This document shows, one piece after another, positions 16,417 to 25,326 of a stretch of DNA of 36,628 bases. Positions within the stretch are counted from its first letter, which is position 1; each line of letters starts with the position of its first letter. Position numbers and translations under genes: made by a program. The DNA comes from Holosporales bacterium (GTDB lineage: Bacteria > Pseudomonadota > Alphaproteobacteria > UBA3830 > JAIRMZ01), in contig JAISAP010000025.1 in assembly GCA_031266655.1 (NCBI GenBank), forward strand, positions 1-36,628, read 5' to 3'. The notes below the pieces were generated by a model that did not search any database, had not been told where the DNA came from, and saw only the letters and a list, made by a program, of their open reading frames with translations.

Positions 16417-16910
16417 AAGGCAGCAACTTTCTGAAAGTGCATCCGAATTTGCTCGACGATGTCAGAGCCAACTTGATCGATCATCGCATCATCCATGCTA
16501 TTAAACACTGCAAAAGTAACCTGTGAGCTGGTATCCGTTGCCCCGTACGTCGAGCTCGCGGTCGCTCCTCCTCCGCACACCGACTGCTTGTCTTTTGCCT
16601 TCACAAGGGAGAACACCGCACTGTACGTGCGCCCAATACGGCCTATATTGCCCTCGATTTGAGCTAAGTACACCCTCAGCACGTATCGCTCTTTGGCAGG
16701 AATCGGCACGTCGCGCAGCTGCTGGATCAAGCAGTTCCTAAGGCGATTGCCTCCGCGATTCGCAATCGTGTCCACGACAACGGGAACAGGCACTGCCGGA
16801 GCGTCCTTGCGTTTCATGTGCAGGGGCGCCACCCGTGTGCACCCGATGCACAACGCGCTAAGAGACCACAAAATTAAGGATCTTTTGAGGAACAAATATC
16901 GTGCGTTCAA
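16413..16910 (-). CDS. lptE: LptE-like outer-membrane lipoprotein (LPS assembly)
   Basis: LptE plugs the LptD barrel, and together they place lipopolysaccharide in the outer leaflet. The 165-aa product has a lipoprotein signal peptide ending in the lipobox LCIGC (Cys24). It then has LptE-like beta/alpha features ([26 protein letters not shown]) and a C-terminal amphipathic helix. Position between leuS and holA is the strongest support. The frame start (ATG at 16910) lies within the leuS coding end, a 53-nt overlap, and its stop overlaps the holA start as ATGA, so the three genes are translationally coupled. Sequence similarity by eye is modest, so a generic lipoprotein is possible. Confidence 0.68.
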   Translation of the reverse strand: MNARYLFLKRSLILWSLSALCIGCTRVAPLHMKRKDAPAVPVPVVVDTIANRGGNRLRNCLIQQLRDVPIPAKERYVLRVYLAQIEGNIGRIGRTYSAVFSLVKAKDKQSVCGGGATASSTYGATDTSSQVTFAVFNSMDDAMIDQVGSDIVEQIRMHFQKVAAL

Positions 16911-19401
16911 CCGTTTTTCCTTTTAAAGCTGATGCAATATTCTGCACCTCCTGTGCTGCGCGCAGCACCTCTTCCTGCGTCGCCTTCTGCGGCACTTGCA
17001 GGATGGTGCGCGTCTTACCATTGATCTGCACCGCCATTTCCACGGTCTCTTGGATCAGATACGCAGGATCTGGCTTGGGCCAAGGGGCCGCTACGACAAA
17101 CGTCGTTTCTCCAAGCGTGTGCCAAATTTCTTCTGCGAGATGGGGGAGAACCGGGGAGAGCAGCACCGCCCAGATCCGGAAGGCTCCCTGCAAGGCGGTG
17201 GCCTCTACGTTTTGGGCTTGTACCGCATCATAAAGGGCCGTCGTGAGCTCGCGCAGGAGGGCAATAGCGCGGTTCATCTGGGATTCTTCATAAAAAGTCG
17301 TTGTCCGATCCAGAATCGGGTGCACAACGCGCAGGAACGCCTCTGTCGCCGAGGGATCGGCTTTCCCAAAGACGTTGGGGGCGCTCGTCACCTGCTCTGC
17401 TAGGCGCCAAACGCGATTGACGAATCGCCAACTTCCCTCGATCCCCTTTTCGGACCATTCCAAATCGCGGTCGATCGGTGTGTCCGACAGAATGAAGAGG
17501 CGCACAGCGTCGGCGCCGTACGTGCGCACCATGGCATCAGGATCGACGACATTCTTCTTGCTTTTGCTCATCTTTTCCGAGCGATACACTTGCACCGGAG
17601 CTCCATCTTTGCGCTTAACGTACGTATTCCCCCGCTTTTCCACCTCCTCCGGGAAGATCCAAGTGCCAGAGGCGTCCTTGTAGGCTGGGTGGCACACCAT
17701 TCCTTGCGTCAGAAGCCGCGTGAAAGGTTCATCAGGAACGGGGTACCCGCAAGCGTGGAGCGCACGTGAGAAGAACCGCGCATAGAGGAGATGAAGGACC
17801 GCGTGCTCTATGCCCCCAATATAGTATCCGACGGGCATCCATTGCTGAACGGATTGCGCGGAAAAGGGGCCGTCCTCCTGACGGGGAGAGCAAAAGCGCA
17901 GGAAATACCAGGAGGAATCCACGAATGTGTCCAAGGTATCCGTTTCCCGCGTGGCCGCTTGTCCGCAGACAGGGCAGGTCGTGTGCTTCCAAGTGGGGTG
18001 CAGCTCTAGCGGGTTTCCAGGAGCGTCAAAGGAGACATCTTCCGGAAGCGTCACCGGAAGATCCTTTTCTGGCACAGGAACGACGCCACACTGCGCGCAA
18101 TGGATCACGGGAATCGGGCATCCCCAATAGCGCTGTCGGGACACTCCCCAATCTCGCAGGCGCGTGAAGGTAGCCGCCTTTCCTACTCCCAAGCGCTCAG
18201 CCTCCTTGACGGTGTACGCGAAGGCTTCCGGCACTGTTTTTCCATCGAGAAAAAAAGAGTGCACCATTGCGCCTTCTTTCTTTGTGTAGGGAAGGGGCGC
18301 GTCTGCCCCCTCTTGCTGGATGACGGGGAGGATCGGGAGATCATACTTCTTGGCAAACTCGTAGTCGCGTTCATCGTGCGCGGGTGTCCCAAAAATAGCG
18401 CCCGTTCCGTAGGTGGTGAGGACAAAGTTTGCAACATAAATGGGGATGGTTTTCCCCTCTACGAAAGGATGATGAGCGCAGACGCCGGTGGCAAAACCCT
18501 GTTTGTCCATGGTCTCTAAATCGGCAGCGGCTGTGGAAACACGATCACAGGAGCGGATAAACTCGGAGAGAGCGGCGTTCGTTTGCGCCAAGCCTTCCGC
18601 AAGAGGATGATGCGGCGCAAGGGCGATGAAGCTCGCGCCAAAAATGGTCTCTGGCCGTGTGGAGAAGAGATCGAGCCGCTCCGCTTGCCCCGCGATACGG
18701 AGGGAAAACGTCAGCCCCTGCGACCGCCCGATCCAATTCTTCTGCATGAGGCGCACTTTCTCGGGCCATTCGGGCAAAGCGTCCTCTACCCCCTGCAGAA
18801 GGGCCTCTGAGAAGTCTGTGATCTTGAAAAACCACTGGTCCAGACTCCGACGTTCTACCGCAGCACCAGAACGCCACCCCTTTCCGTCAATCACCTGCTC
18901 ATTGGCAAGAACGCAGGCATCAACGGGGTCCCAATTCACCGTTGCCTTTTCTCTGTACACCAACCCTTTTTGGAGGAACTGCAGAAAGAGCTTTTGCTGA
19001 TGTTTGTAATATCCAGGATGACAGGTCGCGATCTCCTGGCTCCAGTCATAGGAGAATCCCAGCGGTCCCAGCTGCGTGCGCATCGCCTTGATGTTCTCAT
19101 AGGTCCAAACGCGGGGGTGAACACGACGCTCAAGAGCGGCGTTCTCCGCGGGAAGACCGAAGGCATCCCACCCCATCGGGTGCAGAACTGCGTACCCTTG
19201 CGCCCTTTTGAACCGGGCGATCGCATCTCCAATCGCGTAGTTGCGAATATGTCCGATGTGGAAGCGCCCCGAGGGGTATGGGAACATTTCCAAAACGTAG
19301 AGGCAAGGCTTTTTCTCTTTCCGTGCTGCATCTACGGCATAAACCTTGGCCTCTTCCCAGGCATGCTGCCACTTCTGTTCCGTTTCTTGAAAGTTATACA
19401 T
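16858..19401 (-). CDS. leuS: leucyl-tRNA synthetase
   Basis: A class I synthetase that charges tRNA-Leu, 847 aa, normal for the bacterial enzyme. The N-terminal [12 protein letters not shown] contains HIGH at residues 48-51. KMSKS stands intact at residues 610-614 ([14 protein letters not shown]). A connective editing domain is present between them (residues ~220-420). A CxxC pair region ([18 protein letters not shown]) precedes the DSSWYFLR motif. The C-terminus ([17 protein letters not shown]) is complete. The ATG at 19401 overlaps the end of the upstream DUF3576 lipoprotein gene by 8 nt, and the 3' end overlaps lptE, so all four genes are read from one transcript. Confidence 0.97.
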   Translation of the reverse strand: MYNFQETEQKWQHAWEEAKVYAVDAARKEKKPCLYVLEMFPYPSGRFHIGHIRNYAIGDAIARFKRAQGYAVLHPMGWDAFGLPAENAALERRVHPRVWTYENIKAMRTQLGPLGFSYDWSQEIATCHPGYYKHQQKLFLQFLQKGLVYREKATVNWDPVDACVLANEQVIDGKGWRSGAAVERRSLDQWFFKITDFSEALLQGVEDALPEWPEKVRLMQKNWIGRSQGLTFSLRIAGQAERLDLFSTRPETIFGASFIALAPHHPLAEGLAQTNAALSEFIRSCDRVSTAAADLETMDKQGFATGVCAHHPFVEGKTIPIYVANFVLTTYGTGAIFGTPAHDERDYEFAKKYDLPILPVIQQEGADAPLPYTKKEGAMVHSFFLDGKTVPEAFAYTVKEAERLGVGKAATFTRLRDWGVSRQRYWGCPIPVIHCAQCGVVPVPEKDLPVTLPEDVSFDAPGNPLELHPTWKHTTCPVCGQAATRETDTLDTFVDSSWYFLRFCSPRQEDGPFSAQSVQQWMPVGYYIGGIEHAVLHLLYARFFSRALHACGYPVPDEPFTRLLTQGMVCHPAYKDASGTWIFPEEVEKRGNTYVKRKDGAPVQVYRSEKMSKSKKNVVDPDAMVRTYGADAVRLFILSDTPIDRDLEWSEKGIEGSWRFVNRVWRLAEQVTSAPNVFGKADPSATEAFLRVVHPILDRTTTFYEESQMNRAIALLRELTTALYDAVQAQNVEATALQGAFRIWAVLLSPVLPHLAEEIWHTLGETTFVVAAPWPKPDPAYLIQETVEMAVQINGKTRTILQVPQKATQEEVLRAAQEVQNIASALKGKTVERTIFVPQKILNFVVS

Positions 19402-19900
19402 GCTTCCTCCTCTGTTGTGCCGCTAAGGAGCCCTTCTGCAGGATCTGCTTCCGAAGGGTCTCTGCGAGGTCCGGTGCAGGGGGCTTATCCCACCACCTGC
19501 CAGAATGGTACTCCTGCGTGAACACCTGGACATGCGGCTGCCGGTCTTTCAAGCGCACAACAACCTTTGTGTGCCGATGAGCAGCTTCTTCCTTCCAATC
19601 CGTCACGATGAGACCTGCTGTGGCATCGCAGGAGGCAAGTGGGTAAGACGAGAGAGTGTCCAAAGCAGCTTGGAACAACGCTGAAGAGGACTGCGATTGT
19701 GCTTCCGCCTTCTCTCCCTTGTTGAGCCGAAACGTGAGCGTCTCTTCTCCAAACAGCTTTCCGACGCTATTGAATTTTCGGTAGTAACGCCCCCCACGCA
19801 CCGCCGGAGAGGGGCGAGACGGAGCATCAGAAGCGCAAGCGACAAGCGCCAGTACGCCGAGAAGTAAAGCGTCACTCTTTATGTTCACAGGTTCACGCAC
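19394..19900 (-). CDS. DUF3576 family lipoprotein
   Basis: A small exported lipoprotein of 168 aa with lipobox LVAC (Cys22) after a hydrophobic signal core. The DUF3576 core is recognisable: [16 protein letters not shown], then GLIVTDW, then a [19 protein letters not shown] stretch and a GRWWDKP turn. It ends in a helix [10 protein letters not shown]. Members are typical of Alphaproteobacteria and usually sit directly before leuS, as here. The function is unknown; an envelope role is inferred from lipidation. The start is a GTG at 19900, and a second in-frame GTG at 19888 is also possible. It heads the leuS operon and is divergent from tRNA-Asn. Confidence 0.82.
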   Translation of the reverse strand: MREPVNIKSDALLLGVLALVACASDAPSRPSPAVRGGRYYRKFNSVGKLFGEETLTFRLNKGEKAEAQSQSSSALFQAALDTLSSYPLASCDATAGLIVTDWKEEAAHRHTKVVVRLKDRQPHVQVFTQEYHSGRWWDKPPAPDLAETLRKQILQKGSLAAQQRRKHV

Positions 19901-19998
19901 ATCCGGTGAGAATTTTAGTAGAAAGGCCCTTTATCTGTCCATGGGCAGACGGAGACCCTGGCCAAGGATCGGACATTCTGTTAGAAGGGAAGGCGTGG

Positions 19999-20074
19999 TC
20001 CCCGGTAGCTCAGTTGGTAGAGCAAGTGGCTGTTAACCACTGGGTCGCTGGTTCGAGTCCGGCCCGGGGAGCCA
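19999..20074 (+). tRNA. tRNA-Asn (anticodon GTT), CCA encoded
   Basis: A full cloverleaf of 76 nt. The acceptor stem TCCCCGG pairs with CCGGGGA. The D-arm includes AGCTCAGTTGGTAGAGC, and the anticodon loop CTGTTAACC gives GTT for Asn. The T-arm contains GGTTCGAGTCC, the discriminator is G and the terminal CCA is encoded. No introns or odd bases were seen. Confidence 0.97.
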
Positions 20075-20134
20075 TCTTGTCGTTGGGTAAGTGTCTATTT
20101 TGTCACACGGAAGGGAAAAGGTGTGCTTTTCGAG

Positions 20135-20162
20135 TTGCTTCTCCTTCCAGAGGTGCTATAGT
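20135..20162 (+). promoter_or_regulatory. promoter for the small outer-membrane protein
   Basis: TTGCTT (20135-20140) and TATAGT (20157-20162) are separated by 16 nt, and the -10 is extended by TGC. The surrounding word GGTGCTATA is shared with the promoter at 10187. Transcription would start about 55 nt before the ATG at 20227. Confidence 0.5.
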
Positions 20163-20226
20163 CCCTCTTCGGGAAGGGGCGTGGTGCGTACTTCCGCGTG
20201 AGAGTTGGTTTTTTGAGGGAAAGGTT

Positions 20227-20964
20227 ATGAAAAAGGAAGTAATAGTTTGTGGAATGTTGGCGCTGGTGTCTTCTGTTGCCGCGGCTCAGGGGGGAGAGAT
20301 CGCCTCGGTTCCAGAGCCCGTGGCAATGAGCTGCGCTCGGTCTCCTTATGTGTTCCATGGGTTGTTTGCCGGTCTCGGGGGCGGAGCTGTCGGAACGGTC
20401 ATTAAAGGGAAGGAGACGAAGGAAAAGGGCGAGGATTTTTCGGAGTTCAAGAGAACTGGTGGACTGGCGAATGTCATCATCGGGTATGTGCACGCTTTGC
20501 TGAATGGATTCACCGTTGGAGGGCAGTTGGACCTCGGGTTTCCTTTCGGACTTAAGGTAAAAGAGGGTGATGCAGAAGACAAGCAGGTAAAAACCCCGAA
20601 GGAGAAAGCTACTACATTTGAGGTGAAGCCTTTTTCTGTTGGCGGAAGTGTCCTTCTCGGATACAACAACGCGAAAATGAGAGGTATGATTGCCTTCAAA
20701 GGTGGATTTGAGTGGGGGGCGTTGAAGGTTAAGAGCAAGATTGGGACTGAAACGAAAGAGTCTGAGAAGGAAATCAATCTATTCTCGATTCCGCTGGGAG
20801 CCTTCTACGCTTGTAAAGTCCACAAGAACGTGGCCATCACCGTTGGCGGAGAATACAAGGTTGGGCTGAAGGCGAAAGAGAAACTTGGAGAGAAGTCGGA
20901 TCAAGAGATCGAGTTCAGTCCAAGCGGTTGGAGCGCCGGAGTGGCGGTTCTTTACAACCTGTAA
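20227..20964 (+). CDS. small outer-membrane beta-barrel-like protein (245 aa)
   Basis: A start at 20227 is chosen because it follows GAGGGAAAGG, gives a textbook signal peptide (MKKEVIVCG... ending SVAAAQ, cleavage after Ala) and lies after the promoter and tRNA. The open frame upstream runs through tRNA-Asn and cannot be coding. The mature part alternates hydrophobic and polar residues, with Gly-rich strands (FAGLGGGAVGTVI, VGGSVLLGYNN, IAFKGGFEWGAL, AITVGGEYKVGL, WSAGVAVLYNL) joined by charged loops rich in Lys and Glu. This is the pattern of 8-stranded outer-membrane barrels (OmpA/OmpW-like, Rickettsiales-type). The last residue is Leu, not the usual aromatic. A decayed copy of its N-terminal region follows at 21022. 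Confidence 0.8.
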   Translation: MKKEVIVCGMLALVSSVAAAQGGEIASVPEPVAMSCARSPYVFHGLFAGLGGGAVGTVIKGKETKEKGEDFSEFKRTGGLANVIIGYVHALLNGFTVGGQLDLGFPFGLKVKEGDAEDKQVKTPKEKATTFEVKPFSVGGSVLLGYNNAKMRGMIAFKGGFEWGALKVKSKIGTETKESEKEINLFSIPLGAFYACKVHKNVAITVGGEYKVGLKAKEKLGEKSDQEIEFSPSGWSAGVAVLYNL

Positions 20965-20986
20965 GGGTCGTTGTTTAACTACATGG

Positions 20987-21014
20987 GGCCCGGATTTTCC
21001 GGGCCTTTTTTTTT
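20987..21014 (+). terminator. rho-independent terminator after the outer-membrane protein gene
   Basis: A perfect 8-bp stem GGCCCGGA / TCCGGGCC (20987-20994 / 20998-21005) with a TTT loop is followed directly by nine T residues. It is the strongest intrinsic terminator in the window. Confidence 0.92.
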
Positions 21015-21021
21015 GTTTCTT

Positions 21022-21130
21022 GAAAAGTTTGAAAGAACCGGTGGACTTGCGGGTATCGTACTTGGGTATCTGTACGCCGTGTTGAATGGATCTACCGTCG
21101 GAGGGTAGTTGAACCTTGAGTTTCCTATAG
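21022..21130 (+). pseudogene. decayed partial duplicate of the outer-membrane protein gene
   Basis: Just after the terminator a frame reads EKFERTGGLAGIVLGYLYA, then VLNGSTVGG, a stop, and LNLEFP. This corresponds residue by residue to the intact gene's EFKRTGGLANVIIGYVHALL, NGFTVGGQLDLGFPF (nt 20441-20550). Similarity is lost on both sides. The Gln codon has become TAG. The fragment has no start, signal peptide or barrel, so it is the remnant of a tandem duplication. Confidence 0.8.
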
Positions 21131-21526
21131 CAATATCGTTGTGTCAGTTGGGGACTCTTTGTCCGAGAAAAGCCTTGTAGGTAGGGAGTATCCGTTGGCG
21201 ATGTACCCCTTGACCAATGCCACTCTCAGTCTGTTTTGCGTAGCCTCTCTTTTTTGACGAGCACCTTTGTCCCTATGGATCGAGCCAGAGGGTGGAGCTT
21301 TATTGCGCATGACCGACACAGGTCTCCACAGGTGTAGTTTATACGTAACGCTGGTGGTGGATGACCCACCTTGGTACAGGTGTACTCTTGTGGGTTTTCG
21401 CGTAAGGCGTATGTAGAGACATCGTCGCCTTTGTGACCGTATTTACACTGGATTAATGCCACAAAGGCCCCACGGTGTTTAGCCGCGGCTATTACAGACT
21501 TGGTATAAGAGTTTACTTTGAAATTG
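21131..21526 (+). repeat. second patch of the degenerate ~130-nt repeat family
   Basis: From about 21270 the words CGTAACGCTGGTG, ATCGTCGCCTTTGTGAC, GCCACAAAGGCCCC, CTATTACAGACTTGGTA and GTTTACTTTGAAA recur in the order seen in the 11.3-13.1 kb array. 21131-21270 shows no clear structure. No supported coding frame exists. As in the first array, the repeat runs straight into the left end of an IS1595 remnant. Confidence 0.55.
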
Positions 21527-21948
21527 GCTCTAGACTAGCTAAATGATATTAGGCAGGGTGCGACATATTGAGATGCAGTCGGCTAGGAGCCTATGAGAGG
21601 CGTGGAATTCTTGCATGTTTCTGTGAGGATATGACAGCAAGTTCTGCGAGCACATTGTTCCCCCAATCAAGTGAAACACGAGCAACCTGACCTACAAGCA
21701 CTTTCGAGAGTGAATAGTACAGAAGAGTTTTGAAGCGAATTCTGGGGATTAGGGTGTCTTTGAGTGTGATGAGAGGCCTTTCTGGAACTTCGCAAAAAGG
21801 CGTTCAGTTAAGTTCAAGAATCTAAAAGATGACACTTCCCTCTTGCCCTGGAAAGGGTATGAGTTTCGGTATAACAACAGAGGCGCAGATCTCCTCAGTT
21901 TATTGACCAATCTGGTCAAGTGCCAAAAAAAGATGCTGAGCGAGAGTT
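21527..21948 (+). mobile_element. IS1595-family remnant, internally deleted (about 420 bp)
   Basis: Both ends are present. The left end is GCTCTAGACTAGCT followed by ATATTAGGCAGGGTG, the same order as the left end at 13125. The right end is AGATGCTGAGCGAGAG. The N-terminal transposase part (GIEFLHVSVRI-like frame, TGCATGTTTCTGTGAGGA words shared with the other copies) jumps near 21775 to FWNFAKR-like and LLPWKGYEFRYNNRG codons. The central catalytic region with the RGRGAAGKTPVFGLL motif is missing. It is non-autonomous and broken. It ends 120 nt before the surface protein gene at 22069. Confidence 0.7.
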
Positions 21949-22068
21949 CAAGAGATTTGTAGATTTGTCATTTTACTATTGCAAGCTCTCTGTGTTTACC
22001 CCATCTTAAGGAAGATAGTGCATCCAGAGAAAGTTCCGGTGTCCTTGAAAGGCAAGCCTGTGCGAAAG

Positions 22069-24237
22069 ATGAGCGCAAAAACCGCAACTCTGATGATCCT
22101 TCTTGCATGGGGGCTAGGAGGAAACGCCGCTCCTGTTCCCTCGCCAGAAGCTCCCAAGAGCCTTGCCACTCTTGGAAAGGGAAAAGGGCAGAAGCCGCAT
22201 AAGCACAAGAAGAAGGCGGCAACCAAGGCTCTTGCTGCTAGGGAGAAGAATAGCTTTTTGTTTGCGCCAAGACGCAGGAACGCAAAGAAAGAACCCATAC
22301 CTGTTATTCATGTTCAGGAGCCAAAAGACATAGGTCCCATACCGGAACCCGCGCCTGTGATCGCGCCCAAACCTAAGCCCGAGCAAATCGATACCATTAC
22401 CTTCAGTTCCGCCTATTTCCCAGCTTTGTACACGAACGCGCAGCTGGCCAATGCGGGATTGGAAATGGTGCGTCTGGGATCTCGTATGGAAGGTGCCGTC
22501 CACGAGTCTCCCGTTGCCCGATGGAGTGTCCGTTTTCTCTCCCTCTGGGTTGAGCAGGCCTTTGCCCGCTCTTACAACGAAATCGGACAGGGATTACGCG
22601 CGAAAGCCTTCGGGTGCTCCTACTCTCTGCAACATGGAGGAGAGGTGGCAGACGTAGACTCGTGCCGCGTGGGCTTCTTTTCGTTTTTTGCGCAATCGCT
22701 CGTTCGAAACGACGGATCCGATTGTTTCATTCCAGAGGAACAAGGTAAGACTGCAGGAAGCGGGACGAGCACGCGAGCAGCGGCTGGCGCTCGTGCATAT
22801 GCAGCGCATGCGCGCGCGGGAGCTGGTCCCGCTGGGGTGCATGCCAGTTCCCCTCGGGTTGTGAGATCAGCAGGGCAAGAGCGCCGCCAAGCGGGGGAGG
22901 AAGGTGGGTATGGTCCGAGCCAACTGGCAGAGCTCATACTGAAGGTAGGGCCAGTCAAAACGCGAGAATGGGTTGACAAGATCCAAAAAGATCCCAGAAA
23001 ATATGCAGATACCCTAACCACAGAACAGCTAGCCATTGCTACACCAATCCTGCGGGAGGCATCCACCACGCCGATTGCTGATACAGGTCCGGCTGCACCT
23101 GGAGCTCCTGCTACGCCCGCAATAGTCGCCGAGACTGTCGGAAGCAACCTGACAACATTAATGGATAAGGTAACAGCACAAGTGGAAATCGCCCATGCCG
23201 CACTGCAGGCGAAAGTCGCCAAGGGAGGAGCTTCACCGGAAGACACAGCAAAGCTCGCGGAGGCTAAAGCATTAGTTGCCCTAACCAAGGACCCAACTTT
23301 TAGAAAGGAGGTGGCGGCAGCTGCCCACGTTACGTCTGTAGCCGTCAAAGAGTCTGGGAGAGAGCTCCTGTCCGTCCGGCAACTGTTGATCATCCACCTA
23401 GGGGGATACAACAACAGCATCTACCTCGCAGAAAGGCAGAGCGAGCAGATTTATGAACGAGGAGACGTCACCTTTGCTGAAGGCGTCTCTTACTACCTCG
23501 CGTACTGCTCCGCCTTTGGATATAACCGGATCGGGAAGAACGCTTTTGACTTTTGTCGTTGCGTTGATGACCTTGGCTTTGAAATACAAGACAAGCAGAG
23601 ACAAGAAATCGGCACATACACCGCGATTGCCTCTTTTACTCTCCCTCTCCTCAGCTCAACCACGTGGCATATCCTCCATGCAATTCTTGAGCAGTTTGCT
23701 GACGATGAGCCGCGCGCCTTATGGGAGCCTCTTGGGTTCCGGTTGCCCGATGTTTTCCTATATTTCACCTCAAAAGGTTTTTCCGTGAAGGTGAATAGCG
23801 GGTGGCGTCTCAATCGTAATTTTCGACTGATTTTCGGAATCGAACATGCGCTGGGAGTGGAAAAGAATCGCCTCAAACCCCATATAAAAAAGCTCGCAGA
23901 GAAATACGGCTATGGCGGGGAAGATGACATGGAGCTTATTGCGCGCCACCTGGACCTAGAGGATATGCTCATGAAACCAACCGCCAAAGAGTTCCATGTC
24001 GGTCTCCAGCATACGCTTGGAGAAGCGCTGAACGACATCACCTACAGAGGGGTCTTCACGTTCGGCTCTGGTCTGTGCTTTGAAGGAGAGCTCCAGCTGC
24101 CCATAGAGAAGCGTTGGAGCGTTGGATTCGGCGGAGCCACCTACGCAACAAGCAGCCTTGTGGGAGAGCGCCTCGCACCAGATTTGCGCGACAAGAGAAG
24201 TGGAAATGTCTTCATCTCCCTCTCCTATCGGTATTAA
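22069..24237 (+). CDS. large putative outer-membrane/surface protein, unknown family (722 aa)
   Basis: I do not recognise a family. The chosen ATG at 22069 gives a signal peptide (MSAKTATLMILLAWGLGG, then AAP). The frame is open 30 codons further to a TTG, but that part looks like IS debris. In order: a Lys-rich basic stretch and Pro/Lys region (residues ~25-125); a folded part with IDTITFSSAYFPALY; and an Ala/Arg/Gly-rich linker (~225-300). Then come a helical segment and a C-terminal region of alternating strands ending VFISLSYRY. A terminal aromatic with alternating hydrophobics is the usual outer-membrane barrel end signal. Six or more cysteines occur in the middle. It is convergent with smr, the stop codons overlapping by 4 nt. 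No strong Shine-Dalgarno was seen. Confidence 0.75.
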   Translation: MSAKTATLMILLAWGLGGNAAPVPSPEAPKSLATLGKGKGQKPHKHKKKAATKALAAREKNSFLFAPRRRNAKKEPIPVIHVQEPKDIGPIPEPAPVIAPKPKPEQIDTITFSSAYFPALYTNAQLANAGLEMVRLGSRMEGAVHESPVARWSVRFLSLWVEQAFARSYNEIGQGLRAKAFGCSYSLQHGGEVADVDSCRVGFFSFFAQSLVRNDGSDCFIPEEQGKTAGSGTSTRAAAGARAYAAHARAGAGPAGVHASSPRVVRSAGQERRQAGEEGGYGPSQLAELILKVGPVKTREWVDKIQKDPRKYADTLTTEQLAIATPILREASTTPIADTGPAAPGAPATPAIVAETVGSNLTTLMDKVTAQVEIAHAALQAKVAKGGASPEDTAKLAEAKALVALTKDPTFRKEVAAAAHVTSVAVKESGRELLSVRQLLIIHLGGYNNSIYLAERQSEQIYERGDVTFAEGVSYYLAYCSAFGYNRIGKNAFDFCRCVDDLGFEIQDKQRQEIGTYTAIASFTLPLLSSTTWHILHAILEQFADDEPRALWEPLGFRLPDVFLYFTSKGFSVKVNSGWRLNRNFRLIFGIEHALGVEKNRLKPHIKKLAEKYGYGGEDDMELIARHLDLEDMLMKPTAKEFHVGLQHTLGEALNDITYRGVFTFGSGLCFEGELQLPIEKRWSVGFGGATYATSSLVGERLAPDLRDKRSGNVFISLSYRY

Positions 24238-24758
24238 AGCGAAGGCTCCGACTCAGGCATGTTCCGGAGAAAGACGTAAAGCGCCCCTGCGCCTCCATAT
24301 TGGGGGGTGGCCTGGGAGAACCCACATACGCAGGAGGAAAACGGGGGCCCTTGGAGCCACTCAGGAACCAACTTCTGCAAGGAGTCCCTCCCTTCTGGAG
24401 AGTTACGCCCTTTGCCCGTAATCAAGAGCACAACGCGATGGCGCTTTTTGGCGCTCTCCTCCAAGAACTGCCAAGAGACTTGGAACGCTTCTTGCGCCGA
24501 ATATCCATGCAAATCGCATCGCGCTGTTGCGCGTAGGGCTCGGCGCGCCCTCCGACCCAAGTTCAAAGGCTGTGGGGGATTTTTTTCACCTGCCGGTACG
24601 CTCTGGGGCATGCTCTTCTTAGGGGGCGCGACGGTTCTCTTCTCTTTCAGATTTTGGCTTTCCGGGATACGCTCTTTCCTCTGGAGTTTTTGAATGTCTC
24701 TTACATGCGCCTCCCAAAGAGCAGCATCTCTTTCTGAAAGATCCTCAAAATCGTCCAC
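24234..24758 (-). CDS. Smr-domain protein
   Basis: A 174-aa protein with a charged N-terminal half and a C-terminal Smr (small MutS-related) domain. The domain is marked by CDLHGYSAQEA (the DLHG signature), RVVLLITGKGRNS (the TGxG signature) and GAGALYVFLR. Stand-alone Smr proteins bind branched DNA or act as nucleases on RNA or DNA. Which applies here is not known. The start is a GTG at 24758 preceded by TAGGAG 5 nt upstream. It is divergent from rlpA across 40 nt and convergent with the surface protein gene. Confidence 0.88.
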   Translation of the reverse strand: MDDFEDLSERDAALWEAHVRDIQKLQRKERIPESQNLKEKRTVAPPKKSMPQSVPAGEKNPPQPLNLGRRARRALRATARCDLHGYSAQEAFQVSWQFLEESAKKRHRVVLLITGKGRNSPEGRDSLQKLVPEWLQGPPFSSCVCGFSQATPQYGGAGALYVFLRNMPESEPSL

Positions 24759-24798
24759 GAAGCTCCTAGACTTTCGGAGGAAGCCTAGAAAAAAAAGT

Positions 24799-25326
24799 AT
24801 GGCATGCCAACAGAAACCGATACGACTTTTCCTTCTGCTATGCGGAGTCCTCTCCGCCTGCTCTGGACCGATGCGTCGCCAGAAGCCGCCAAAGGTCCCG
24901 ACAGGGGGGTGGCATCACGCGACCGAGCGTCCCTACCAAAATCGCGGACGTCTCTACATTCCGCAACAGCACTACCACTACCGCGCAGAAGGACTGGCCA
25001 CATGGTACGGGCCCGGTTTTCATGGGAAACCCACAGCAACGGGGGTGCCTTTTGATATGAATGCGGTTTCTGCGGCGCACCGAACGCTTCCCTTACCTTG
25101 TGTCGTGCGCCTCACCAATCTTGAGAATGGGCGCAGGATGCGTCTCCTTGTCAATGATCGCGGTCCGTTCCTGGATGTACGCCGCAGGATTATCGACATT
25201 TCCCGATGTGGCGCACAGCTGCTGGGCTTTTACCAAAAAGGAACCGCGCATGTACGCGTAGAATGCCTCCCCAAAGAGAGTGTAAAAATTGCACGCGCTT
25301 ACCATCGGAAACCCTATTCCTCCTAG
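24799..25326 (+). CDS. rlpA: RlpA septal lipoprotein (lytic transglycosylase family)
   Basis: An outer-membrane lipoprotein with a double-psi beta-barrel. Relatives cleave denuded peptidoglycan glycans at the division site. The start at 24799 gives a lipoprotein signal peptide with lipobox LSAC. The RlpA hallmarks follow in order: LATWYGPGFHGKPTATG, AVSAAHRTLPLP (conserved His), LVNDRGPF (catalytic Asp) and RIIDISRCGAQLLGF. No SPOR domain is present, so septal targeting by glycan binding is not predicted. The frame stays open 35 codons upstream, but that stretch lies antisense to smr and lacks a signal peptide. A GGAGG lies 18 nt before the ATG, which is too far, so the start has weak ribosome-site support. 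About 175 aa. Confidence 0.92.
   Translation: MACQQKPIRLFLLLCGVLSACSGPMRRQKPPKVPTGGWHHATERPYQNRGRLYIPQQHYHYRAEGLATWYGPGFHGKPTATGVPFDMNAVSAAHRTLPLPCVVRLTNLENGRRMRLLVNDRGPFLDVRRRIIDISRCGAQLLGFYQKGTAHVRVECLPKESVKIARAYHRKPYSS

Noticed and set aside
19906-20226. Long upstream extension of the outer-membrane protein frame
   Set aside because: It reads through tRNA-Asn and the promoter. The signal peptide and ribosome site fix the start at 20227.
22620-23420. 266-codon antisense frame opposite the 722-aa surface protein
   Set aside because: Ala/Ser/Val-rich shadow frame with no signal, domain or ribosome site; a consequence of base composition.
24694-24798. Upstream extension of rlpA
   Set aside because: It is antisense to the smr start region and would bury the lipoprotein signal peptide 35 residues inside.
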